The notes beneath the pieces are model-generated. The model made no database searches. It saw only the letters and a program-made list of their open reading frames with translations, and was not told where the DNA came from. Shown one piece after another: positions 41,472 to 51,700 of a stretch of DNA of 64,000 nucleotides (its first letter is position 1; each line of letters opens with the position of its first letter). This DNA is from Desulfoscipio sp. XC116 (GTDB lineage Bacteria > Bacillota > Desulfotomaculia > Desulfotomaculales > Desulfallaceae). The stretch is taken from assembly GCF_039851975.1 (NCBI RefSeq), contig NZ_CP156660.1, positions 930,001 through 994,000 of the forward strand, given 5' to 3'. Both the position numbers and the translations under genes were made by a program.

Positions 41472-41720
41472 ATGACTGTGAAAAATCAAGAATATTACGA
41501 GCAACTTTTTGAGCCGTATCCTGATGTCGTTACACTGGATGAATTCAGAGCCATGTTGGGCGGCATTGGGGAGACCACAGCACGAAAGATTTTGCACGGG
41601 AAACATATAAAGTACTTTTTCATCCGTAGTGCCTACAGGATACCAAAGGTATGGGTTATCGAGTATGTATTAAGCGACCATTACGCCCAATACCGGCAAG
41701 AGCTAAAAGTACAGGTTTAG
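41472..41720 (+). CDS. Excisionase-like HTH protein, copy 1
   Basis: An 82-residue protein with a winged-helix excisionase pattern (YPDVVTLDEFRAMLGGIGETTARKILHGKHIKYFFIRSAYRIPKVWVIEYVL), where a short HTH is followed by a basic wing. AGGAGCTG precedes ATG. It lies 275 bp from the att site. It is nearly identical to the protein at 61443-61691 and its last codons recur at 48130-48181. It would direct integrase toward excision. Confidence 0.82.
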   Translation: MTVKNQEYYEQLFEPYPDVVTLDEFRAMLGGIGETTARKILHGKHIKYFFIRSAYRIPKVWVIEYVLSDHYAQYRQELKVQV

Positions 41721-41884
41721 TACCTCTATGGAAAGCACCTGCAAAGCCTTGATATTTGGCATTCGTATATTTGAAAGTTTCAAAGAAGTTAAACCATCAA
41801 AAAGTGGATCAAATTTTTCTTGGCATTTTCTTTATATTGGATCACTTTTTTCTTGACATTCGCAAATTCTGGTTACCTTTGTGC

Positions 41885-42210
41885 TTATAAAGCCAAATAA
41901 TCACTTAGGCTTTTTACAAATTCAACGGAAAACATCGTGCGTTCTGCAGCTACTTCAATGCTAAGGCCCTGTGCCAAAAAAACCTTTGCGACGCTTACCT
42001 ACTTCTTTGACACCTCAACGATAATCCGTCATAATCGTAAAAGCGCATAACACGCTGACCCCACATGTATTCTTTATCATTCGTATTTGTGATTTGGTCC
42101 TTCCAAAAGTCCAAATCTTCCACTTCGAAATAGAGTTGAAAATTGTTGGGATGCGCTTTTGAGTGGAGCTTATCGGCAAAAAGCTCCTCATAATAGGAGC
42201 AATCTTTCGG
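41885..42210 (-). pseudogene. VOC/glyoxalase-family protein, decayed
   Basis: The minus-strand frame reads EELFADKLHSKAHPNNFQLYF, then EVEDLDFWKDQITNTNDKEY and MWGQRVMRFYDYDG, the typical second half of a small VOC (bleomycin-resistance-like) protein. After a frameshift it continues VAKVFLAQGLSIEVAAERTM...EFVKSLSDYL to a stop at 41885, also typical of the family's C-terminal helices. The N-terminal half is cut at the foldback hairpin near 42210. Confidence 0.65.
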
Positions 42211-42227
42211 TTGCTCCTATTATGAGG
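42186..42227. repeat. Perfect 17-bp foldback repeat
   Basis: CCTCATAATAGGAGCAA pairs perfectly with TTGCTCCTATTATGAGG around an 8-nt loop. One arm is part of the decayed VOC gene (CSYYEEL), so it probably arose as an inverted duplication at a rearrangement point. A further palindrome AGTGTCG-T-CGACACT follows at about 42234-42248. Confidence 0.7.
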
Positions 42228-42326
42228 AATGTTCAGTGTCGTCGACACTCGACATGGTGCGGATCATCCATAAGGAGCATAGAAAATATATTATAATGCG
42301 GTTTTGCAATCAATAAGCAATGTCAT

Positions 42327-42356
42327 ATTCTTTCTTATTATTTAATAAGAAAGAAT
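42327..42356. terminator. Bidirectional terminator-like palindrome after vsr
   Basis: ATTCTTTCTTATTA-TT-TAATAAGAAAGAAT is a perfect 14-bp palindrome 27 bp downstream of the vsr stop on the minus strand. It is A+T-rich with T stretches next to it, so it probably ends the defence operon. Confidence 0.6.
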
Positions 42357-42382
42357 AATTTTAGTTTTTAAACTTCGCTCGT

Positions 42383-42802
42383 TCAGATATTATTTTGAAG
42401 TAAAGGGGATAGCTTTAGCAGCAAAATCTCTTTGTTTTTCTTCTGTAGTTCACATTCCCAAATACGAATAACTGTCCAGCCTCGTCCTGAAAATAACTCT
42501 GTTATTTCCTTATCGTGAATTATGTTTCGTTCCCGCTTCCTATTCCAATAATCTTCGTTCTGTTTTGGAGAGGTATTTCTGCAATCATGGCCATGCCAAA
42601 AACAACCATCAACAAATATAGCAATACGTTTACTCAAAAAAACAAAATCCGGATGCCCTTTCACAGGATAATTTCGATTCCATCCTGTAATTTGCATTGC
42701 GCGTAACATTTCAATCAACTTTAACTCTGTTGATTTATTACCTTTAGATCTCACTTTTTTCATTATGTCGGAACGTTTTTGTTTATCAAATATATCAGGC
42801 AT
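42383..42802 (-). CDS. vsr: Very short patch repair endonuclease
   Basis: A 139-residue PDDEXK-like nickase that starts repair of T:G mismatches formed by deamination of 5-methylcytosine. The start MPDIFDKQKRSDIMKKVRSKGNKSTE and the motifs GHPDFVFLSKRIAIFVDGCFWHGHDC are typical of Vsr, as is the late GWTVIRIWECEL. It is the last gene of the methyltransferase operon, 10 bp after the GHKL-TIR gene. Length is normal for the family. Confidence 0.93.
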   Translation of the reverse strand: MPDIFDKQKRSDIMKKVRSKGNKSTELKLIEMLRAMQITGWNRNYPVKGHPDFVFLSKRIAIFVDGCFWHGHDCRNTSPKQNEDYWNRKRERNIIHDKEITELFSGRGWTVIRIWECELQKKNKEILLLKLSPLLQNNI

Positions 42803-42812
42803 AGCTTATCCC

Positions 42813-44891
42813 TCAAACCGTATTCCGGATATGATCCTTATCAACATCTTCAGTGCCAAAGTATTTTTCTAATTGTTCGACAACATAGGTCTGCCAATAT
42901 TGATAAACGTCACTATCCATATAATCTTTTAATTCTTTCCCTTCTGCTTTTCTTTGAACTAAATCCTTAAATTCTGGCTCAGGAACAAGATCGATTTCAA
43001 CCAATCCGTTTTGTTGCCGATTGCGGTTTAGGTGTGAAATCAAGCGATTCAATATAGTAACTATATTAGTGTAGCTCTGTTCATTAAGAACAAAAGAATC
43101 TCTACTTCTCGTACTAAACGAAAATTCAGGTTTGCCATTTGTCAAGAATTTTGGAATATTATTATAATCAAGGGTAATTAAGCTATATTCCAAGACAGAT
43201 CTTGTTGCCCAAGCGGCACCTCCTTCAAAAAGGCAATATTCACTATTCATAAAGTTTTGCGAGGTTAAAAAGAGTATATCGGTGTTATCATCTATAATCA
43301 TCTTTTTAATAATTTCAGCCAAAGGAGTAGCATTAGTAATATCAGTTCCATCTGATGAATAAAAAATATCTGTTTTCGCTGGATCTTTATCCCATTGAAA
43401 CCCACGATGCTGTAGATAATGAGAGATAAAATCAGTAAATATTCGATCTTTATAAGCGTGAGATATAAATACCTTATACGAGGTTTTTAAGTCGTATTCT
43501 CCCCGCAATTTATTCGCAATTATATAGCTTAATTCATCAGCCTTTTCTGTTGAGATACCTGCAGAAAGTAGATCTCGATGTGTTTCTTTTGCAAAGCCAC
43601 TCTTTTGTTTAGATTGAATCTTGATATCGATCTGATTTTTTTGGACATTAATTTTATCAGCAAGCTCCTGCCTACGTGTTAACAATTGACGACATAAACC
43701 TCTGAGGATTTCAAGCAAAAGATTTACGCGATCATCGACAATAGAAAAATCCTGACGGTTCGCTGTGGCGATATCTTCTAAGTCATTGTCATCAAGAATA
43801 TCAAATGAAACTTCGCCTTCAATATAGTTTCCATACGTTCCAGTCAAATTAAGTCGGCTTAGGATATTTTCGTTCGCTAATTTATTACGAACATATACCC
43901 TTATTTGATTCGGATTATAAAAAGAATTTCGCACGAATCTGTCATCGTTCTTTAAGGCAGTAATGGTTTCTATTGAAGAATGGACGCCTATCCAACCTTC
44001 TAATTTATACGCCTTTGTTTGACCGTAAAAGGTGCCAACGCCGGAAACTGAGACTCTGTTCCCTGGTTGAATACCTGCGACATCATCGGGAAGCCCTTCA
44101 ATAACTCTATCGACAAGCATAGTTTGTCTTGCTTTAGCTTTATCAAAAAATTCTACTTCAAACTGCTTCTTATGAATATCGAGCGATTTTATATCGGAGT
44201 AATAAATATGTGACATATTATCGAACGCTATTTGTTTTTCTACTCTTTTAAAAGCTAAAGAATCATCGGTTTTTCGAATAATGCAAATATATAAAGAACT
44301 TTCCAATGAATCAAAAAGGAAATAGTTCGATAGCCTATGCTTCAATGCGTCAATGGCTCTATCTCCAATACGAGTTAAATCAACATTTAACAACCGCAAC
44401 ATTGTTCCTTGAACTCGTTTTTCACTGTCCCAAATATCGGCACAAGTAGGCGAAGCATCGGTAAGACTAATTGCCTCAAGACTGGGAATATCTTCGTCAC
44501 CTTTATTTGCAACGTTAACACTCCATGCTGTAATCTGGCCATTTTTCTTAGAGATAATCTGATATTCATCAGATAGATATAATGCGGCTAATTTGCCTAT
44601 ACCTTTTCGTCCTGCAGCTTTATCATCTGGATTATCGTTTCTTCGGTTGCGTCCAATAACGGCGTATTTCTTTTGAAGATCGTTCTCATCCATACCGATT
44701 CCGTCATCAATAATTTCAATAGTAGAGTGACGCTTGTCCCTCATATTTATGTATAAGCAGACATTTGCAGCCCCAGCATCAAAGCCATTGGCAACCAACT
44801 CTGATAAAGCAGCCCATGCATTGGAATACTGTTGCTTCCCAAAAGTTTTGAGGGCGTAATAATTCATGGTAAAATTTATCGCCTTACTCAT
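42813..44891 (-). CDS. GHKL (MORC/Hsp90-like) ATPase fused to a TIR domain
   Basis: A 692-residue protein. Residues 1-200 form a GHKL ATPase: N box ELVANGFDAGA (Glu31, Asn35), G1 box IEIIDDGIGM, G2 box GRKGIGKLAALYLS. Residues 200-460 are a transducer-like middle part with a coiled region (LCRQLLTRRQELADKINVQKNQ). From about 470, a TIR domain (SYKVFISHAYKDRIFTDFISHYL...) with the catalytic-type Glu in SEYCLFEGGAAWA near residue 551. TIR enzymes in defence cleave NAD+. It overlaps the methyltransferase gene by 4 bp. MORC-like ATPases next to m5C methyltransferases are known in restriction-type systems; a fused TIR effector suggests abortive infection instead of, or besides, DNA cleavage. Confidence 0.85.
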   Translation of the reverse strand: MSKAINFTMNYYALKTFGKQQYSNAWAALSELVANGFDAGAANVCLYINMRDKRHSTIEIIDDGIGMDENDLQKKYAVIGRNRRNDNPDDKAAGRKGIGKLAALYLSDEYQIISKKNGQITAWSVNVANKGDEDIPSLEAISLTDASPTCADIWDSEKRVQGTMLRLLNVDLTRIGDRAIDALKHRLSNYFLFDSLESSLYICIIRKTDDSLAFKRVEKQIAFDNMSHIYYSDIKSLDIHKKQFEVEFFDKAKARQTMLVDRVIEGLPDDVAGIQPGNRVSVSGVGTFYGQTKAYKLEGWIGVHSSIETITALKNDDRFVRNSFYNPNQIRVYVRNKLANENILSRLNLTGTYGNYIEGEVSFDILDDNDLEDIATANRQDFSIVDDRVNLLLEILRGLCRQLLTRRQELADKINVQKNQIDIKIQSKQKSGFAKETHRDLLSAGISTEKADELSYIIANKLRGEYDLKTSYKVFISHAYKDRIFTDFISHYLQHRGFQWDKDPAKTDIFYSSDGTDITNATPLAEIIKKMIIDDNTDILFLTSQNFMNSEYCLFEGGAAWATRSVLEYSLITLDYNNIPKFLTNGKPEFSFSTRSRDSFVLNEQSYTNIVTILNRLISHLNRNRQQNGLVEIDLVPEPEFKDLVQRKAEGKELKDYMDSDVYQYWQTYVVEQLEKYFGTEDVDKDHIRNTV

Positions 44892-45895
44892 GTTGGTCCT
44901 CCTTCAAGAGCTTTAATTGCTTCAATGATGATTCGTTGCACAACGTCAACTACCACGCTGTTGCCAAATTGTCGATATGCTTGATTTGCAGTTTCTGCAA
45001 CTTGAAACTTGTCTGGGAACCCCATTAATCGGGCACATTCTCGTGGTGTTAGCTTCCTTATTTTCCCGTTGATTAAATAGATTCCGGTTCTACCACCTAA
45101 GCCCCCTCCAGTAGATGAAAGAGTCGACGCACATCCCTTTATGCTATAAATTCGTTCGCCTTGTCTTCCAAGCCCTATCTCACCGATTCTAATATAAGGA
45201 TTTTTACAACTTTCTTCTAATGCCTGATATCCAGAACGAATTGCGTACTCTCTGTTAATTATGTAGTTTTTTATATGTTCTGCATTTGAATCTTCGAGTA
45301 TATTCTGTAGTTTCTTTTTCAAAATAATTTTTTCTGGAAAAGAAAAATTATTAGCCTTTAAATCATTTAGGAATGCAATAATATATATTCGTTTTCGGCA
45401 TTGGGGCACATTATAATCTGTTGCACTTAATACCTGTTTATATACATTATACCCAATGTCCTCAAGCGATGTTATTATCGTTTTTATTGTTTTTCCTTCA
45501 TCGTGAGCGTCCAAATTCGCTACATTTTCCAATAAAATTATTTTAGGTTTATGGTGCTTTGCGATTCGGACAATCTCAAAAAACAGTTTCCCAGTTTTTT
45601 CATCGTCAAAGCCAGATTGCGTTCCTGAAATGCTAAAAGATTGGCATGGAAAACCGCCACATAATATTTCATGCTTTGGAATATCCGTGTTTTTTATAGT
45701 TTTAATGTCGCCTTTAGGATCAAGCCTAAAATTTGCGTTGTATATTTTTCGGGCTTCGTTGTCTATATCTGAAGCAAAAACACATTTTGCGCCAAAAGAC
45801 TTTAATGCTAAATGGAATCCTCCTATACCACAAAAAAGATCAACAAATTTATAATCATTCAGAGCCGTTTTATATTGTTTTGGCATTCGTATCAT
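44888..45895 (-). CDS. DNA (cytosine-5) methyltransferase
   Basis: A 335-residue m5C methyltransferase with all main motifs in order: I FVDLFCGIGGFHLAL, IV GGFPCQSFS with catalytic Cys84, VI ENVANL, VIII QCRKRIYIIAF, and IX-X LTPRECARLMGFPDKF...QFGNSVVVDVV. The target-recognition region lies between about residues 185 and 275; its site cannot be read from sequence. It overlaps the upstream XRE gene by 4 bp and the downstream GHKL-TIR gene by 4 bp, so translation is probably coupled. It would mark self DNA for the operon. Confidence 0.93.
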   Translation of the reverse strand: MIRMPKQYKTALNDYKFVDLFCGIGGFHLALKSFGAKCVFASDIDNEARKIYNANFRLDPKGDIKTIKNTDIPKHEILCGGFPCQSFSISGTQSGFDDEKTGKLFFEIVRIAKHHKPKIILLENVANLDAHDEGKTIKTIITSLEDIGYNVYKQVLSATDYNVPQCRKRIYIIAFLNDLKANNFSFPEKIILKKKLQNILEDSNAEHIKNYIINREYAIRSGYQALEESCKNPYIRIGEIGLGRQGERIYSIKGCASTLSSTGGGLGGRTGIYLINGKIRKLTPRECARLMGFPDKFQVAETANQAYRQFGNSVVVDVVQRIIIEAIKALEGGPT

Positions 45896-46134
45896 CTATC
45901 TGTATTCCCAATTTGTTTGTATATTTCATTCTGCTCCCGCACAATTTCCATGACTTCTTCAATGTCACACTCAAGAACTGTACATATTTTATCAAGCACC
46001 TCGGTGGTTACATAGCCGTTCTTCCCCATTTTTGTAATGGAAGCCGTGCTGATGCCAGCTTTCTTACATAGCTCACCCTTTTTCATATCTCTATCAATTA
46101 GCAGCTTCCAAAGTCTTTTATAACTTACTGCCAT
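45892..46134 (-). CDS. XRE-family controller protein
   Basis: An 80-residue Cro/CI-type HTH protein (YKRLWKLLIDRDMKKGELCKKAGISTASITKMGKNGYVTTEVLDKICTVLECDIEEVMEI). It is the first gene of the defence operon, like C proteins of restriction-modification systems, and probably times expression of methyltransferase and effector. The start has AAGGAG at a usual distance on the minus strand. Confidence 0.85.
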   Translation of the reverse strand: MAVSYKRLWKLLIDRDMKKGELCKKAGISTASITKMGKNGYVTTEVLDKICTVLECDIEEVMEIVREQNEIYKQIGNTDR

Positions 46135-46723
46135 TAAAGTACTCCTTTATAATTAGCAAAAAATTAAAGCTGTATAGCATCGACAGGGCCTTCCGTAAAT
46201 ATCAACCTCCCAAAGCATGAACATGGCTTTAGCAGCGTTGTTTCTAATAACGTTGTTTCCAATAATATAACAAAATAACCCCAAATTCAACAACAATTGA
46301 TGTATTAGCATTATTTTTCTTATTGAGATGCGAAATCTTCTCTGTGTTACCTTAAAGTAAGCCGATGCCTGTTATTGATCTTGCGGCATATTTTTTAAAA
46401 AAAGGAAGAAACATGGCATCAATCATAAAAGGGGGAAGAGCTACAGTGTAATGTATTTACTATTGTAGAGAGGAATACGCAAACAAAAGTGGGAGACATA
46501 TCATACTTCCCAAGAAGCCGAACACCGAAAGCAGTAAGTGGAAATATATTTGCGGCACATTCGTGTTCGGTTAAGTCCCGCATATTCCAGTATCAGCAAG
46601 CGATAGCATTTTGTCCCTGGAAAATAGATAGCGAAAATTGTTGTATTGTTCTATAACAAGAAGGAATGCACCCTTTTCTTTGTGGAATTCTTCTCCAAAC
46701 ACTATTCACGAGGAGGTTTCACA
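46135..46723. other. Gap between defence operon and IS4 transposase
   Basis: The first 150 bp should carry the promoter of the XRE gene. Further on there is an inverted repeat CCGAACAC...GTGTTCGG (about 46519-46576) over a 40-nt loop. The left end of the IS4-type element must lie here, but I cannot define it; the right-end sequence near 48103-48120 has no obvious mirror copy. Confidence 0.4.
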
Positions 46724-48103
46724 TTGGCTCCAATACCCGGAAAAATCAATCCTTACGAGATAGAAAACATCCTAAACAAGATGTTCCCACCAGAGTGGCT
46801 GAGAGATACAGCCGCTAAAACCGGTTACGTTCAGCGTAACCGTAAGATCGACCCGGTCACCTTTTTCTGGGTTGTTGTGCTTGGCTTCGGTGTTGGTATG
46901 CAGCGCACCCTTGCTTCATTAAGAAGGGCTTACGAGACGGCATCAGCTGAAACACTCGTCCCATCCTCTTTTTATGACCGTTTCAATAATGGATTGATTG
47001 CCTTTCTCAAAGAGTGTCTGGCCCACGGGATAGCAGAGCTTTCCAGCCACAACAGTCTTATGGTTTCAGATAAGCTAAAAGGGTTCAAGGATCTGATAGT
47101 GTCAGACGGAACCGTCATCAGACTGCATGATAAATTAGCTAAAACATTTCCGGGGGCAAGGGGCAAGGCCGAACTCAAAATACATCTTGCCACAGGGATC
47201 ACCGGCAATACAAAGAGCATTGCCCTCTATTCCGGCAAAACCGCTGAAATCAAAACCATGCGCATTGGAACCTGGGTGGAAGACAACGTCCTCCTGTTCG
47301 ATCTCGGATATTTCAAGTATGAGCTATTTAGCAGAATTAGAGACAATGGTGGCTACTTCGTAAGCAAGCTTAAGCAATCAGCTAACCCTACCATAGTTTC
47401 GGTGCTGCATACCCACCGGGATAATACGATCGATATTGCCGGCAAAAAGCTTAAGGATATACTCTCCCAACTGAAGCAGGAAATGCTTGATATCGAGATT
47501 GAGGTCTCCTTCAAAGGCCGTACACCTAAGAGCAAGAAGGCCGAGAAAGACGGGACGTTCGAAATATATCATCCAAAAAATGGAAAACCTAAAGTTAAAG
47601 AGACCTTCCGGCTGGTAGGGGTGCTGAATAAGGAAACCAATAAGTATCATCTCTACCTCACCAACATCAGCCCTCAGCAGCTTACGGCGGAAGATGTGGC
47701 GCTTCTTTACAGGGCACGCTGGAGTGTGGAACTGCTTTTCAAGGAACTGAAGAGCCTCTACCAGTTGGACGTAATATCCAGCGGGGTGCCCGCCGTGGTG
47801 GAGTTACTGGTGCTGGTGGCCATGCTGACCCTGGTGGTAAGTCACCGGTTGCTTAACCATATGCGGCTTCTGGCTCCCGAGAAAAGCGCCCGTTTTACCC
47901 CATTACGTTGGGCTGAGTCGTTTTACGCTATTGCGCCGGTTATTATGGGTCGTGTACTTAAGGTTGCCGGCATTGACGAGGATCCTCTCCAGATTATTAT
48001 TTACTTCATGGGTGAGGGTATCGATCCCAACGTCAATAGAGAGAGACTGTTGTCGCCTTGGGTAACACCGGTTAATTCCCAGGTTCTAAATACCATTGAT
48101 TAA
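46724..48103 (+). CDS. IS4-family transposase
   Basis: A 459-residue DDE transposase. Catalytic residues: Asp in LIVSDGTVIRLHD, Asp in VLLFDLGYFKYELF, and Glu in YRARWSVELLFKELKSLYQLD (the YREK-like signature of IS4). The TTG at 46724 is preferred because GAGGAGG precedes it; the longer frame back to 46646 lacks a site. It is intact. The element landed beside, or within, an older excisionase gene: the sequence right after the transposase contains the tail of such a gene. Confidence 0.88.
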   Translation: MAPIPGKINPYEIENILNKMFPPEWLRDTAAKTGYVQRNRKIDPVTFFWVVVLGFGVGMQRTLASLRRAYETASAETLVPSSFYDRFNNGLIAFLKECLAHGIAELSSHNSLMVSDKLKGFKDLIVSDGTVIRLHDKLAKTFPGARGKAELKIHLATGITGNTKSIALYSGKTAEIKTMRIGTWVEDNVLLFDLGYFKYELFSRIRDNGGYFVSKLKQSANPTIVSVLHTHRDNTIDIAGKKLKDILSQLKQEMLDIEIEVSFKGRTPKSKKAEKDGTFEIYHPKNGKPKVKETFRLVGVLNKETNKYHLYLTNISPQQLTAEDVALLYRARWSVELLFKELKSLYQLDVISSGVPAVVELLVLVAMLTLVVSHRLLNHMRLLAPEKSARFTPLRWAESFYAIAPVIMGRVLKVAGIDEDPLQIIIYFMGEGIDPNVNRERLLSPWVTPVNSQVLNTID

Positions 48104-48129
48104 TGTTTTTGGTAAACCGATCACCTATG

Positions 48130-48181
48130 ATTAAGCGACCATTACGCCCAATACCGGAAAGCGCTAAAAGTACAGGTTTAG
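48130..48181 (+). pseudogene. Tail of an excisionase gene, copy 3
   Basis: The last 17 codons (LSDHYAQYRKALKVQV-like) and the stop match the 3' ends at 41720 and 61691. The rest is replaced by the IS4-type element. It is followed by the same hairpin that follows the 61.7-kb copy. Confidence 0.75.
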
Positions 48182-48205
48182 CAGTAATAAAATATGGAAT
48201 GAACA

Positions 48206-48239
48206 AGAGGACATAGGTTTGCGCTTATGTTCTCTTTTA
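48206..48239 (+). terminator. Terminator after excisionase tail
   Basis: AGAGGACATA pairs with TATGTTCTCT and is followed by TTTTA. An almost identical hairpin stands at 61715-61748. Confidence 0.7.
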
Positions 48240-48460
48240 TATATAAATATAAGATCCATGTCATTGGTGTCATGTTCACAAAATAAGGTGACTCATAATA
48301 TGGCTTAAAGACGCTATTTACATAGATTCTCAAGCATTGTGACAGAACTGAATTGATTAAAGTTTTCCTAACAACCACGTATAGCGTATACTTCTGACGA
48401 CAGATTGTGGTCAAAGTATGACCACAAGATACCTTGAATTGGAAACAAAGAAAATGAGTA

Positions 48461-48496
48461 AAAACCGAGGTAAAAGCACATTTTTACCCCGGTTTT
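48461..48496. terminator. Strong bidirectional terminator
   Basis: AAAACCGAGGTAAAA pairs with TTTTACCCCGGTTTT (one mismatch). It separates the excisionase tail from the STAND genes; the promoter for the latter must lie between 48500 and 48720. Confidence 0.75.
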
Positions 48497-48720
48497 CTAT
48501 CATAAATGATATAAAGATTTTGAAGGATAGTAGGTGAAAGGAAAATTATCCTAACTGCACCAATTAGTTGCTTGGTTTTCCAATACTGGCCACGGCGGAC
48601 CTCCCTGCGCCCGTTCGCCACGTGGTTTTTAGGAATATTTTGGAGGAAATAAAAAGAAGATGTGGAATTCTCAATTATAATTGCTACAGATGTGTTCGAA
48701 AGATGTAGAGGAGAAAGGTT

Positions 48721-51700
48721 ATGGACTTTGACTTTTCAAAAATAAGAATTCATGACGGTAGCCAGGAAAAGGGATTTGAAGAGTTGATCTGTCAGCTTGC
48801 CCACCTGCAAAAACCTGATAATGCCGACTTTTTTGTCAGGAAAGAAGGAGCGGGCGGGGATGCCGGGGTGGAATGTTTCTGGAAGCTTAAAGATGGTACG
48901 GAGCATGCTTGGCAGGCAAAGTATTTCCTTCAGGAAATGAATTCCAACCGGTGGGACCAGATATCAGAATCAATTGAGACTGCCCTCCAAAAACATCTGG
49001 AGATAAAGATATATTATGTAGCCCTTCCTTTTGACAGAACCGACAGCCGTAAGATCGGTAGAGGTGGGAAACAAATCGTATCTATCTATGATGAATGGTG
49101 TTTACATGTTGAGAATTGGAATAAGCTTGCGGCCGATAAAGGAATGCAGGTTAAGTTCGAATTTTGGGGCAAACATGAAATATGCCAAATGCTGCAGACA
49201 GATAATCCCCATTATACTGGACGGGTGCTTTACTGGTTTAATGAACCTATTTTGGGACTAGAACACTTTGCTAGGATTGCTGAGCAGTCTAAACGGGTCC
49301 TTGGTGAACGTTATACTCCGGAGTCTCACCTTGATTTACCGATTGCCAATACTTTTGACGGAATTGGCTTAACTCCTAATTGGTGGACGAAACTTGAATC
49401 AGTTATTAATTCCTGGATTAATTCTAAAAGCAAACTGGAGATCAATTGTTTTAACTTAGAAGAATATAAAACCCGAAGTGAATGGGTACAATTAGAAAAA
49501 CATATAGAAATTTTCTATGACCGATTTTGCATCGGCCTAAAAGAGAGACGTTTTCTGGATATACTGGAAGAATTAAAAATAACAGCTAATAAATTAGTAG
49601 AAAAAACGCAAGCATGTCTAAAAATATTGCCACACCAATCCAAGGCAACAGAAAAAGAAAAGGATTGCCAAAGTTCTCTTTATGATTTTGATTCAGAAAT
49701 GGATAAATTGTTATCGTTCTTCAGCGGGAAAAATGTATCGGCAGCGGTGAGCAGAACTGCTTTACTTCACGGCGATGCCGGTATCGGGAAATCCCATTTA
49801 TTATGCGACATTGCTTTACAACGACTGCAACAGAGCCTTCCGACCGTCTTCCTTCTTGGACAGCATTATACAGGTGCTAACCCGCTTGACTTCCTCCTCG
49901 AATCGCTTGACTTAAAGGGACTACGATATCAACAAGTCCTTGGGGCATTGGATGCGGCGGGGGAAGCGAAGGCAACGAATACATTGATTATCATCGATGC
50001 CATTAATGAGGGGATAGGCCGGGATGACTGGTATGATCAGCTTGCCAGATTTGTTGCGGAACTGTCCGATTACCCGCATCTTTCTTTGGTTTTAAGTTGC
50101 CGGAGCACCTATTTGAACTATATGATCCCCGCAGATTTTGGTGCTGACAGGTTGGTGCGAATAGAGCATCATGGGTTTCGGGGGTATGAGCATCGCGCTG
50201 CAGCAAAGTATCTTTCTCAGCAAGGCATTGCCAAACCAAGTGCTCCCATAACGGCTCCGGAGTTTTCCAACCCTCTGTTTGTTAAGACCTGCTGTAAGGC
50301 TCTTAAGGCCCGGGGAGAGATGTCCTTTCCAAAGGGGCTGCAAGGTATCGATACGCTATTCGATTTTTATGTTGAAAGTATAGAGTATAATATCAGTTTA
50401 AAAAAACGTTACCGGCCCGGAGAGACAGTGGTGAGGGACGTATTATTGCAGTTTGCTTCCTGCTTATATCCCGATCATTTATTTGGTATTCCTTTACGGG
50501 AGGCCAGGGAACTGATCAATGCGTTTGATCCCAATCCTACGGTTGGTGCAGGCTTGCTCGATGGGTTGATTTATGAGGGGGTACTGGCTGAAGATATCCT
50601 TCCGGCTAAAGAAAACGGTAAGAGAGGACAACCGGTTGTGCGTTTTACTTATGAGCGGTTCAGTGATTATTTTGTTGCTAGGCAACTGATTGAACAACAC
50701 GTAACAAACGGTGATATTCAATCTGCTTTTAAGACTGGCCAGCCGCTTGGTAATCTCTTCAGCGAAACTTATAAGTACGGCTTAGATGGGATTTTAGAAG
50801 CCATGGCCATTTGCATAGCAGAACAATATCATGCAGAATTAATAGATCTTGTTCCTAAACAGGCCCGTAAGGAAAACAGTTGGCTGTTTGAACAGCTCTT
50901 TACGCAAACTTTGCTACGTCGTTCCGCAGCTTCTTTCACGGAACGAACCATAGATTTGCTGAACCATATCTCAAAATACGGACATCATTCTACCCGACTG
51001 GATATTTTGCTTTCCTTGTCAACAGAACCCGGGCATCCCTGGAACGCAGATTTTCTTCATAAAAACTTGGTTCGCCGGAGCCTACCCGAGCGCGATGCCT
51101 TCTGGTCTATTCATCTTGCGGTCTCGGATTTTGAGGAAGATGAAAATGAGCCGGAATCGATTGTCCGCACACTTATTGACTGGGCACAATTCGGGAATTT
51201 CGATGATATTGAACCTGAGCGGTTACGCTTAGCTGCTGTAACATTGCTATGGTTTACAACCTCAACCAACAGAAAAGTCCGCGACCAGGCGACCAAATCG
51301 TTAGTTCGGACTTTATCGTTATGTCCCGTTTACCTGCCGCAATTAATAGAAGAATTTTATGACATTGATGATTTATATTTACTGGAAAGGCTTTATGCGG
51401 TTGCCTTTGGCGTTGTAAGCAACATTCAAAATCCCGAAAATATTGCTGCGATCGCCCAAAAAGCATATGATAAAGTCTTTCGTGCAGGACAGCCTGTTCC
51501 CCATATTTTATTACGGGACTACGCGCGCGGTACCTTGGAGTATGCACTGGATCGTAATTTATTGCCGCCAGATATTAACCCTCAAAGCTTTCGTCCCCCA
51601 TATAAAAGTGAATGGCCTATAGAGATTCCTACGAAAGCTGAGCTGGAAAACCTGGAAGGAGATGAATACTCCTCAGATATTAAAAGTTCGCTTATGGGCT

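Noticed and set aside
41783-41868. Two spaced copies of GGATCA-N2-TTTTTCTTG, considered as a CRISPR-like or iteron array.
   Set aside because: Only two imperfect copies, no spacers, in an A+T-rich gap; no array elsewhere in the window.
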